A DNA stretch of 64,000 nucleotides. Source: Pseudomonas azerbaijanoccidentalis. Its GTDB lineage: Bacteria > Pseudomonadota > Gammaproteobacteria > Pseudomonadales > Pseudomonadaceae. This document shows, in pieces, positions 56,828 to 64,000 of this stretch. The notes under the pieces were generated by a model that saw nothing but the letters and a program-made list of their open reading frames with translations, had not been told where the DNA came from and made no database searches. Position numbers and translations under genes: made by a program. Every line of letters starts with the position of its first letter. Positions within the stretch are counted from its first letter, which is position 1. The DNA lies in assembly GCF_019145495.1 (NCBI RefSeq), contig NZ_JAHSTU010000007.1, positions 293,270-357,269 of the forward strand, given 5' to 3'.

Positions 56828-58333
56828 GTGACGATCATCCGTCTTCTGAGAACACCGAGATCCCTGTGGGAGCTGGCTTGCCAGCGATTGGATCACTGCG
56901 GTGTTACTGACAAACCGCGTCAAGCGAATCGCTGGCAAGCCAGCTCCCACAGTGGATTGGTGGTGTGCTCGCTGGCATTGGCGGTGAGCCTCGCCGGTTG
57001 CGCCGGCCTGCCCGACCAGCGTCTGGCCAACGAAGCGCTCAAGCGTGGCGACACCGCCACTGCCGCGGCGAACTACCAGCAACTGGCTAACCTGGGTTAC
57101 AGCGAAGCCCAGGTGGGTCTGGCCGACATTCAGGTCGACAGCCGTGACCCGGCGCAAATGAAACAGGCCGAGGCGACTTACCGCGCCGCCGCCAGTGTTT
57201 CGCCACGCGCCCAGGCACGCCTCGGTCGACTGTTGGTGGCCAAGCCCGGCTCCACCGAAGCCGAGCAGCACGAAGCCGAAACCCTGCTGAAAAAAGCTGC
57301 CGCCGCAGGCGAAGGCAACACGCTGATCCCGTTGGCGATGCTGTACCTGCAATACCCGCACAGCTTCCCCAACGTCGACGCACAGAAACAGATCAGCCAA
57401 TGGCGCGCCGAAGGCAAACCGGAAGCGGGCCTGGCGCAAGTGCTGCTGTATCGCACCCAAGGCACCTACGACCAGCACCTGGACGATGTGGAAAAGATCT
57501 GCAAAGCCGCGATCAACACCACCGACATCTGCTACGTCGAACTGGCCACGGTCTATCAGAAGAAAGCCCAGCCTGAACAACAGGCCGAGCTGATCAAGCA
57601 GATGCAGGCCGGTCATGCTCGCGGCACGGTGTCCGCTCAGCGTGTGGACAGCGTCGCCCGCGTCCTGGCGGATCCGACCCTCGGCACGCCTGACGAAAAG
57701 ACTGCACAGTCGCTGCTCGAACCGATCGCCCCGGGCTATCCGGCGTCGTGGGTGACACTCGCGCAACTGCTCTACGACTTCCCCGAACTGGGCGACGTCG
57801 ACCAGATGATGAAGTACCTGGACAACGGCCGCGCCGCCGATCAACCGCGCGCCGAGCTGTTGCTGGGCAAGCTCTACTACGAAGGCAAGATGGTCCCGGC
57901 TGACGCCAAGGTCGCCGAAGAACACTTCCAGAAAGCCGTCGGCCGCGAAGTCGCCGCCGATTACTACCTCGGCCAGATCTACCGCCGGGGTTACCTGGGC
58001 AAGGTCTATCCGCAGAAGGCCCTGGATCATCTGCTGACCGCTGCTCGAAACGGTCAGAACAGCGCCGACTTCGCCATCGCCCAACTGTTCTCCCAAGGCA
58101 AAGGCACCAAGCCTGACCCACTCAATGCCTACGTCTTCAGCCAACTGGCCAAGACCCAGAACACCCCGCAAGCCACCGAGCTTGCACAAACACTCGAAGC
58201 TCAACTGCCGCCTGCGCAGCTGGCCGAAGCCCAACGCCTGTTGAAACAGGAACAGGCCGTACGCGGCAACTTGAGCCAGAACACGCTGCCACTGCATGCC
58301 CTGCAAGAAGAAGATGGCGAGGAATCCCTATGA
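56828..58333 (+). CDS. algK: Alginate export lipoprotein AlgK with REP-derived N-terminus
   Basis: AlgK is an outer-membrane lipoprotein with Sel1/TPR-like repeats that scaffolds AlgE and AlgX. The mature part is intact: lipobox SLAG-CAGLPDQRLANEALKRGD, then repeats such as ARLGRLLVAKPG, RAELLLGKLYYEGKM, YYLGQIYRRGYLGKVYPQKALDHLL and SADFAIAQLFSQGKG. The start is unusual. GGAGG (56815-56819) is 8 bases before GTG 56828 and 2 bases before ATG 56822. Both starts lie upstream of a REP pair (56864-56952) that is read through in frame, encoding about 30 residues (SLWELACQRL and RWQASSH) before the hydrophobic core LVVCSLALAVSL. The next gene overlaps by 4 bases. Confidence 0.9.
   Translation: MTIIRLLRTPRSLWELACQRLDHCGVTDKPRQANRWQASSHSGLVVCSLALAVSLAGCAGLPDQRLANEALKRGDTATAAANYQQLANLGYSEAQVGLADIQVDSRDPAQMKQAEATYRAAASVSPRAQARLGRLLVAKPGSTEAEQHEAETLLKKAAAAGEGNTLIPLAMLYLQYPHSFPNVDAQKQISQWRAEGKPEAGLAQVLLYRTQGTYDQHLDDVEKICKAAINTTDICYVELATVYQKKAQPEQQAELIKQMQAGHARGTVSAQRVDSVARVLADPTLGTPDEKTAQSLLEPIAPGYPASWVTLAQLLYDFPELGDVDQMMKYLDNGRAADQPRAELLLGKLYYEGKMVPADAKVAEEHFQKAVGREVAADYYLGQIYRRGYLGKVYPQKALDHLLTAARNGQNSADFAIAQLFSQGKGTKPDPLNAYVFSQLAKTQNTPQATELAQTLEAQLPPAQLAEAQRLLKQEQAVRGNLSQNTLPLHALQEEDGEESL
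56864..56952. repeat. REP inverted pair inside the algK coding sequence
   Basis: Perfect 26-base arms (56864-56889 and 56927-56952) of the CTGTGGGAGCTGGCTTGC family lie between the algK ribosome-binding site and the signal-peptide core. It is the only REP of the window located inside a coding frame. The reading frame stays open across both arms and the spacer. Confidence 0.95.
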
Positions 58334-59820
58334 AATTGAATCCATTCATGAAGGCCGGTATCGGCCTCACCTTCGCACTGATCTGGTCTTGCCCGACACT
58401 CGCGGCGATGACGGAAGAAACCAAGAATTTCGGCCTGGACGTGAAAATCACCGGCCAATCCGAAGACGACCGTGACCTCGGCACCCAGGGCGGCGGCGAC
58501 GTCAACGGCGTCGGCCTCGACCTGCGCCCGTGGGTCTATGGTGAAAGCGGTGCATGGAGCGGCTATGCGATGGGTCAGGCGGTGACGTCCACCGACATCA
58601 TCGAGACCGACACCCTGCAGCAAGCTGGAAGCGACGGCACACAGAACACCGAAAACGATGACCGCAAGACCAAGAAGAACTACCTGGCGATGCGTGAATT
58701 CTGGGTCGGCTACAGCGGCTTCACGCCTTACCCTGGCGAGATATTGAAGTTCGGTCGTCAGCGCCTGCACAACGACGACGGTCAATGGCGCGATACCAAC
58801 ATCGAAGCCCTGAACTGGAGCTTCGACACCACCCTGCTGCGCGCCAACGTCGGTATCGCCGAACGCTTCAGCGAGTACCGTACCGACCTGAAAGAGCTGG
58901 CCCCCGAAGACAAGGATCGCCTGCACGCTTTCGCCGATGCCGAGTATCAGTGGACCCCGGGTCACTGGGCCGGTATTCGCGGTCATCACACCCACGATGA
59001 CGGCAAGCTCGACTATGCCGAGCCCGGCGTTCCTGCCGATACGCTGGACAAGAAACAAAACGGCGACATCAGCTGGCTAGGCCTGCAGGCCAACAGCGAC
59101 GCCTACAACTGGCGCAATACCAACACGGTCAATTACTGGGGCAGCATCACCGGCATGAGCGGCGACCGCGATACGGTCAACCCATTGAATGCTGATGGCA
59201 CCGCACCCGCCGAAGCCAAGCGCAGCGGCGATGTAGACGGTTGGGCCACTGACCTCGGTGTGCGCTTGCGCCTCGATCCGCAATGGCAAGTGGGTGCAGC
59301 CTATGCCCGTGCCAGCGAAGACTACGAACAGAACGGCCTGGAAAGCAACCGCTCGAACTACACCGGTACCCGCTCGCGCGTGCACCGTTTCGGCGAAGCG
59401 TTCCGTGGCGAAATGAACAACATGCAATCGGCCACCCTGTTCGGTTCGTGGATGCTCAACGACGAATACGACGCCAGCCTGATCTACCACAAATTCTGGC
59501 GCGTCGACGGCAACAAACCGGTCGGCAGCAACGGCATCGACGCCGTGCAGAACAACACCGACGACGTCACCGGCGCGATCCTTTCCAGCACCTCCCTGCC
59601 ACTGAACGATGGTGAAAAAGACCTCGGTCAGGAGATGGATCTGGTGGTCACCAAGTACTTCAAGCAAGGCCTGTTGCCGGCCGCGTTGAGCCAGAAGATC
59701 GATGAACCTTCGGCCCTGGTGCGTTTCCGTGGCGGTGTGTTCAAGCCGGGTGATGCGTATGGCAAGGAAGTCGACTCGTACATGCACCGCGCATTCATCG
59801 ACGTGATCTGGCGCTTCTGA
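58330..59820 (+). CDS. algE: Alginate outer-membrane export porin AlgE
   Basis: AlgE is an 18-stranded beta-barrel that exports alginate across the outer membrane. The 496-residue precursor has a signal peptide (MKLNPFMKAGIGLTFALIWSCPTLA), DLRPWVYGESGAWSGYAMG and EILKFGRQRLHNDDGQWRDTNIEALNWSFDTTLLRANVGIAERFSEYRTD typical of AlgE, and ends in Trp-Arg-Phe, as expected for Bam-inserted barrels. Its ATG overlaps the algK stop. Confidence 0.96.
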   Translation: MKLNPFMKAGIGLTFALIWSCPTLAAMTEETKNFGLDVKITGQSEDDRDLGTQGGGDVNGVGLDLRPWVYGESGAWSGYAMGQAVTSTDIIETDTLQQAGSDGTQNTENDDRKTKKNYLAMREFWVGYSGFTPYPGEILKFGRQRLHNDDGQWRDTNIEALNWSFDTTLLRANVGIAERFSEYRTDLKELAPEDKDRLHAFADAEYQWTPGHWAGIRGHHTHDDGKLDYAEPGVPADTLDKKQNGDISWLGLQANSDAYNWRNTNTVNYWGSITGMSGDRDTVNPLNADGTAPAEAKRSGDVDGWATDLGVRLRLDPQWQVGAAYARASEDYEQNGLESNRSNYTGTRSRVHRFGEAFRGEMNNMQSATLFGSWMLNDEYDASLIYHKFWRVDGNKPVGSNGIDAVQNNTDDVTGAILSSTSLPLNDGEKDLGQEMDLVVTKYFKQGLLPAALSQKIDEPSALVRFRGGVFKPGDAYGKEVDSYMHRAFIDVIWRF

Positions 59821-59846
59821 TGCACATTGCGAAGGGAGTCTCCCAG

Positions 59847-61424
59847 ATGAATCATCCAGCCCGAAAAGGCTCGATCAGCCTGTTGGCCGGCGCGATGCTG
59901 CTGGCCAGTGCGACGGCCTTCGCCAATGTGGAGCCGGCGGCAAAGCCGGCGACCGTGGCCAAGGAACTGCAACAGGCCAAGACCTACACCGTCAGCAGCG
60001 CACCAACTGCGCCACTGGAACTGGCCACGCCGAAACTGCCGGACGTTTCCGGCTACACCGCCGAGGCCATTGCCGCGAAAATCGTGCGCAGCAAACCGGG
60101 CAAGATCAGCGTGCGCCGGATGATGCAGGAAGACGCCCTGAAGGACTTCATCGGTGGCGATAACAAGATGGCCGAATGGGTGGTGCGTCAGCACGGCATC
60201 CCGCAGGCAATCTTCGTCGACGACGGCTACATGAACCTCAAGGACCTGGCGAAGAAGCTGCCCAAGCAGTATTTCAGCGAAACGTCGCCGGGCGTGTACC
60301 TGGCCAAATTGCCGATCGTGGTCGGCCGTCACGGCATCCTCGAAATCGACAAGCAGACCCAGGAACTGCGTCTGTCCCAAGAGGCCGGTTCGTTCATGGT
60401 CAACGACGGCCAGCTGTTTGTGCGCGACACCAAAATCACCGGTTGGCGCGAGAAGGATAACGGCCCGGCGACGTTCAAATCGCCCAAGGAATTCCGTCCG
60501 TTCCTGCTGGCCTGGGGTGGCACCGAGACCTACATTGCCAACAGCAAGATGGCCAGTTTCGGCTACGCCAACAGTAAGTCCTACGGTGTGAGTATTTCCC
60601 AGTACACGCCGAACATGGCCAAAGTGCTCAAGCGTCCCGAGCCGACTGGCTGGATCGTCGGTTCCGAGTTCTCGGACATGTGGTACGGCTTCTACTGCTA
60701 CGAAACCAGCAACTTCGTGGTCAAGGGCAACACCTACAAAGACAACATCGTCTACGGCATCGACCCGCACGACCGTTCCCATGGCCTGATCATTGCTGAC
60801 AACACGGTGTACGGAACCAAGAAGAAGCACGGGATCATCATTTCCCGTGAGGTCAACGACAGCTTCATCTTCAACAACCGCAGCTACGACAACAAGTTGT
60901 CGGGCCTGGTGATCGACCGTAACAGCGTCAACAACCTGATCGCTCACAACGAGATCTACCAGAACCACACCGACGGCATCACCCTCTACGAGAGTGCCGA
61001 CAATTTGCTGTGGGGCAACAAAGTCGTCAGCAACCGCCGCCACGGCATCCGCATTCGTAACAGCGTGAACATTCGCCTGTACGAAAACATCGCCATGGCC
61101 AACGGCTTGACCGGCGTCTACGGCCACATCAAAGACCTGACCAACACCGACCGTGACATCAAGCTCGACCCGTTCGACGCCCAGGTGTCGCTGATCGTGG
61201 TGGGCGGTGAACTGGCGGCCAACGGCAGCGGCCCGCTGTCCATCGACTCGCCGTTGAGCGTCGAGCTGTATCGCGTGTCCATGCTCGCACCCACCAAATC
61301 CAGTGGCATCAGCTTCTCGGGGATTCTCGGCGAGCGCCAGGATGAAATTCTCGACCTGCTGGTGCGCCAGCAGAAAGCCGTGCTGATCGACCCTGTCGAA
61401 CGCCAGACCGAAATGCAGGACTGA
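59847..61424 (+). CDS. algG: Poly(beta-D-mannuronate) C5-epimerase AlgG
   Basis: AlgG converts mannuronate to guluronate in the periplasm. The 525-residue precursor has a signal peptide (KGSISLLAGAMLLASATAFA) and a right-handed beta-helix with CASH/PbH1 repeats; the catalytic DPHD motif is at residues 306-309 (YGIDPHDRSHGLII). I choose ATG 59847, with GGGAG about 8 bases upstream, over ATG 59820, which overlaps algE but lacks a ribosome-binding site. It also protects the polymer within the export assembly. Confidence 0.96.
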   Translation: MNHPARKGSISLLAGAMLLASATAFANVEPAAKPATVAKELQQAKTYTVSSAPTAPLELATPKLPDVSGYTAEAIAAKIVRSKPGKISVRRMMQEDALKDFIGGDNKMAEWVVRQHGIPQAIFVDDGYMNLKDLAKKLPKQYFSETSPGVYLAKLPIVVGRHGILEIDKQTQELRLSQEAGSFMVNDGQLFVRDTKITGWREKDNGPATFKSPKEFRPFLLAWGGTETYIANSKMASFGYANSKSYGVSISQYTPNMAKVLKRPEPTGWIVGSEFSDMWYGFYCYETSNFVVKGNTYKDNIVYGIDPHDRSHGLIIADNTVYGTKKKHGIIISREVNDSFIFNNRSYDNKLSGLVIDRNSVNNLIAHNEIYQNHTDGITLYESADNLLWGNKVVSNRRHGIRIRNSVNIRLYENIAMANGLTGVYGHIKDLTNTDRDIKLDPFDAQVSLIVVGGELAANGSGPLSIDSPLSVELYRVSMLAPTKSSGISFSGILGERQDEILDLLVRQQKAVLIDPVERQTEMQD

Positions 61425-61434
61425 GGATAATTTT

Positions 61435-62886
61435 ATGCACCCACACTTGATCAAATTACTCAGCCTGTCGGCCCTGACCGCTGGCATTCTCGCGGCCAGC
61501 GGTGGTGTTCGCGCCGATGAAGTGCAAGCGCCGAAATTCAGCGCCGAACCCTGCTGCAGTCTGTGCCCGGCGGCTCACGACGCGAAGAACTACACCACGC
61601 GTTATCAGCAGAATTTCACCACGCTGGTGCAAGCCCAGGGCGACTGGCTGTTCCGGACGCAAGAAGATTTGCGCACTGAGTTCGACACCACGCCTGCCGG
61701 CTACAAACGCATGAAGCAACTGCACGATGCGTTCAAGAGCAAAGGCGTGGAACTGGTTGTGGTCTATCAACCGACCCGTGGCCTGGTGAACCGCAACAAG
61801 CTCAATCCGGCCGAGAAAGCCAGCTTCGATTTCGACAAGGCGCTGCGCAACTACAAGACCATGCTCGGCCGTTTCGCGCAGATGGGCTACGTGGTGCCGG
61901 ACCTGTCGCCACTGACCAACGAGCAACTGCCAGACACCCTGCCCGCTCACGATTTCTACTTCCGTGGGGACCAGCACTGGACGCCGTATGGCGCCCAGCG
62001 CACGGCAAAAATCGTCGCCGAAAAGGTCAAGCAGATCCCGGCCTTCGCCGACATTCCCAAGCGTGAATTCGAGACCCATAAGTCGGGTCGCATGGGTAAG
62101 ACCGGAACATTGCACAACATGGCCGGTCAACTCTGTGGCACCAGCTACGCGATCCAGTACATGGATCAATTCACCACCGAGCCAAAAGGTGAAGCAGGCG
62201 ATGGCGATCTGTTCGGCGATTCCGGCAATCCGGAGATCACCCTGGTCGGCACCAGCCACAGTGGCAAGAACTATAACTTCGCCGGTTTCCTCCAGGAGGC
62301 CATCGGCGCCGACATTCTCAACGTGGCGTTCCCCGGCGGTGGCCTGGAAGGTTCGATGCTGCAGTACCTGGGCAGCGACGAGTTCCAGAAGAACCCGCCG
62401 AAAATTCTCATCTGGGAATTCTCGCCGCTCTATCGCCTCGACCAGGAAACCATCTACCGCCAGATGATGGCGCTGCTGGACAACGGTTGCGAAGGCAAGG
62501 ATGCACAGATGTCGGGGAGCACCACCCTGAAGCCGGGCAAAAACGAATTGATGGTCAACAGCAAAAACCTCGACCTGCGTAACAGCAGTCACCAGGTCGA
62601 CATCCGCTTCGCCGACACCTCGGTGAAAACCCTGCAAGCCACCCTCTGGTACATGAACGGTCGCCACGAGGACATCAAGATCGACAAACCGGAAACCTCC
62701 GACACTGACGGGCGTTTCGCCTTCGAGTTGCGCACGGACGAAGACTGGGCCTCGCAGAACCTGCTGGCCGTCGAAATCCAGGGTCCTGAAAAAACGGATG
62801 CCGCGCCACAGAAAGTCGAAGCGAAAATCTGCAAACGCAACGTATTCCCGGGCGCTGAACAACGTACCGCTTCAGCCGGGCAATGA
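61435..62886 (+). CDS. algX: Alginate O-acetyltransferase AlgX
   Basis: AlgX acetylates alginate in the periplasm and joins the AlgK/AlgE export complex. The 483-residue precursor has a signal peptide (LLSLSALTAGILAASGGVRA), an SGNH-hydrolase-like domain with the catalytic Asp179 and His181 (FRGDQHWTPYG) and Ser274 (LVGTSHSGKNYNF), and a C-terminal carbohydrate-binding module (residues about 350-470). It is 10 bases after algG. Confidence 0.96.
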   Translation: MHPHLIKLLSLSALTAGILAASGGVRADEVQAPKFSAEPCCSLCPAAHDAKNYTTRYQQNFTTLVQAQGDWLFRTQEDLRTEFDTTPAGYKRMKQLHDAFKSKGVELVVVYQPTRGLVNRNKLNPAEKASFDFDKALRNYKTMLGRFAQMGYVVPDLSPLTNEQLPDTLPAHDFYFRGDQHWTPYGAQRTAKIVAEKVKQIPAFADIPKREFETHKSGRMGKTGTLHNMAGQLCGTSYAIQYMDQFTTEPKGEAGDGDLFGDSGNPEITLVGTSHSGKNYNFAGFLQEAIGADILNVAFPGGGLEGSMLQYLGSDEFQKNPPKILIWEFSPLYRLDQETIYRQMMALLDNGCEGKDAQMSGSTTLKPGKNELMVNSKNLDLRNSSHQVDIRFADTSVKTLQATLWYMNGRHEDIKIDKPETSDTDGRFAFELRTDEDWASQNLLAVEIQGPEKTDAAPQKVEAKICKRNVFPGAEQRTASAGQ

Positions 62887-62894
62887 GGTCTGCT

Positions 62895-64000
62895 ATGCGC
62901 AATCCGAAACTTTCAACACTGTTGGCACCGACGCTTCTGAGCCTGGCGATGTTTGCCGGCGCGACGCAAGCGGCTGCGCCCCTGCGTCCGCCCCAGGGCT
63001 ATTTTGCGCCGATCGAGAAAGTCAAAACCGGCGACAAGAGCGAAGGCTGCGAGGCAATGCCGGCGCCGTACACCGGCTCGCTGCAATTTCGCAGCAAGTA
63101 CGAAGGCTCGGACAAAGCCCGTTCGACCCTGAACGTGCAGTCGGAAAAAGCCTTTCGCGACAGCACCGCCGATATCACCAAGATCGAGCGCGGCACCAGC
63201 AAGCGGGTGATGCAGTTCATGCGTGACGGGCGTCCGGAGCAACTGGAATGCACGCTCAACTGGTTGACGGCATGGGCCAAGGCCGATGCGTTGATGTCCA
63301 AGGATTTCAACCACACCGGCAAGTCGATGCGCAAATGGGCGCTGGGCAGCATGGCGTCCTCGTACATTCGCCTGAAGTTTTCCGACTCGCATCCGCTGGC
63401 CAACCATCAGCAAGAGTCGCAGCTGATTGAAGCCTGGTTCAGCAAGATGGCGGACCAAGTGGTCAGCGATTGGGACAACCTGCCGCTGGAAAAAACCAAC
63501 AACCACTCGTACTGGGCCGCCTGGTCGGTGATGGCAACGTCTGTCGCCACCAACCGTCGTGATCTGTTCGACTGGGCTGTGAAGGAATTCAAGGTCGGCG
63601 CCAATCAGGTTGATGCCCAGGGCTTTTTGCCCAACGAACTCAAGCGTCAGCAACGCGCCTTGGCCTACCACAACTATGCCCTGCCGCCACTGGCGATGAT
63701 CGCCAGTTTCGCCCAGGTCAACGGTGTGGATCTGCGCCAGGAAAACAACGGCGCCTTGAAACGGCTGGGTGATCGCGTGCTCGCCGGGGTGAAAGATCCG
63801 GATGAGTTCGAAGAGAAGAACGGCAAGGAACAGGACATGACCGACCTCAAGGTCGACTCGAAATTCGCCTGGCTCGAACCGTTCTGCTCGCTCTACACCT
63901 GTGCGCCGGATGTGCTGGAGAAGAAGCATGACATGCAACCGTTCAAGACCTTCCGCCTCGGCGGCGACCTGACCAAGGTCTACGACCCGGCCAATGAAAA
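62895..64000 (+). CDS. algL: Alginate lyase AlgL (3' end cut by window)
   Basis: AlgL cleaves mannuronate-rich alginate in the periplasm by beta-elimination and clears misdirected polymer. The frame runs from ATG 62895 to the window end, about 368 codons, so only a few residues are missing. It has a signal peptide (LSTLLAPTLLSLAMFAGATQAAA), KTNNHSYWAAW with the catalytic His204, and RQQRALAYHNYALPPLAMIASFAQ with the expected Tyr and Arg. It starts 8 bases after algX. The rest of the operon (algI, J, F, A) would lie beyond the window. Confidence 0.95.
   Translation, partial: MRNPKLSTLLAPTLLSLAMFAGATQAAAPLRPPQGYFAPIEKVKTGDKSEGCEAMPAPYTGSLQFRSKYEGSDKARSTLNVQSEKAFRDSTADITKIERGTSKRVMQFMRDGRPEQLECTLNWLTAWAKADALMSKDFNHTGKSMRKWALGSMASSYIRLKFSDSHPLANHQQESQLIEAWFSKMADQVVSDWDNLPLEKTNNHSYWAAWSVMATSVATNRRDLFDWAVKEFKVGANQVDAQGFLPNELKRQQRALAYHNYALPPLAMIASFAQVNGVDLRQENNGALKRLGDRVLAGVKDPDEFEEKNGKEQDMTDLKVDSKFAWLEPFCSLYTCAPDVLEKKHDMQPFKTFRLGGDLTKVYDPANE

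Noticed and set aside
55520..58306. 928-codon open frame on the minus strand across alg44 and algK
   Set aside because: It is antisense to clearly conserved alginate genes, has no domain or ribosome-binding support, and long antisense frames are common in high-GC genomes with biased third codon positions.
59628..61487. 619-codon minus-strand frame across algE and algG
   Set aside because: It is antisense to algG with repetitive Val/Asp/Ala composition and no family match; it is explained by codon bias.

Overview
The window is a high-GC Proteobacterial chromosome segment that reads as a fluorescent-group Pseudomonas (P. fluorescens / P. koreensis type). Three things point there: gene order shared with P. 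aeruginosa (rpsP-rimM-trmD-rplS beside ffh; rhlB-dauBAR; algD-8-44-K-E-G-X-L), Pseudomonas-only families such as DUF3509, and intergenic REP elements of the TGTAGGAGCTGCCGAAGG and CTGTGGGAGCTGGCTTGC types. I see no plasmid, prophage, insertion sequence, tRNA, rRNA or CRISPR array. Nearly all of it is core genome, densely packed and apparently intact.

Layout. 1-9.6 kb: glpD (cut at its 5' end by the window), an Old Yellow Enzyme reductase, recJ and yaeQ, a class III CoA-transferase, two orphan periplasmic solute-binding proteins (one fused to a PAS domain but lacking a kinase), and a DUF3509 protein. 9.7-14.4 kb: thrC-hom-dsbC-xerD, all on the minus strand. 14.5-20.1 kb: a CPA1 antiporter, then the ribosomal/tRNA-modification operon rpsP-rimM-trmD-rplS and ffh. 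20.2-31.9 kb: a CcsA-like membrane protein and a CorB-like transporter, an MFS symporter, valS, rlmF, an HU protein, yejK/ndpA with a membrane-anchored glutaredoxin, a GST-like protein and a GIY-YIG protein. 32-35.5 kb: a GntR-family regulator coupled to an MFS exporter, and the mqsRA toxin-antitoxin pair, the only clearly accessory module. 35.5-39.7 kb: the aapJQMP amino-acid ABC transporter. 40.1-46.2 kb: esterase, rhlB, dauBAR (D- to L-arginine racemisation) and a basic-amino-acid binding protein that shares an operator-like site with dauB. 46.5-51.8 kb: moaCDE, a PhoH-like ATPase, a divergent polysaccharide-deacetylase-like protein, and yaaA.

52.6-64 kb is the alginate operon, algD-alg8-alg44-algK-algE-algG-algX-algL, cut inside algL by the window end. 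AlgD makes GDP-mannuronate, Alg8/Alg44 polymerise it under c-di-GMP control, AlgK/AlgE form the outer-membrane export assembly, and AlgG, AlgX and AlgL epimerise, acetylate and cleave the polymer. An 800-base non-coding leader precedes algD and contains a plausible AlgU-type promoter.

The most unusual observations concern REP elements in the alginate operon. One perfect 26-bp inverted pair lies inside the 5' coding region of algK, so that the repeat encodes the start of the lipoprotein signal region. Another pair sits between algD and alg8. Other points worth a second look are the shared DauR-type operator, the truncated sensor, the mqsRA palindrome, and a deacetylase fold with altered metal-binding motifs. 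I found no wholly new system.
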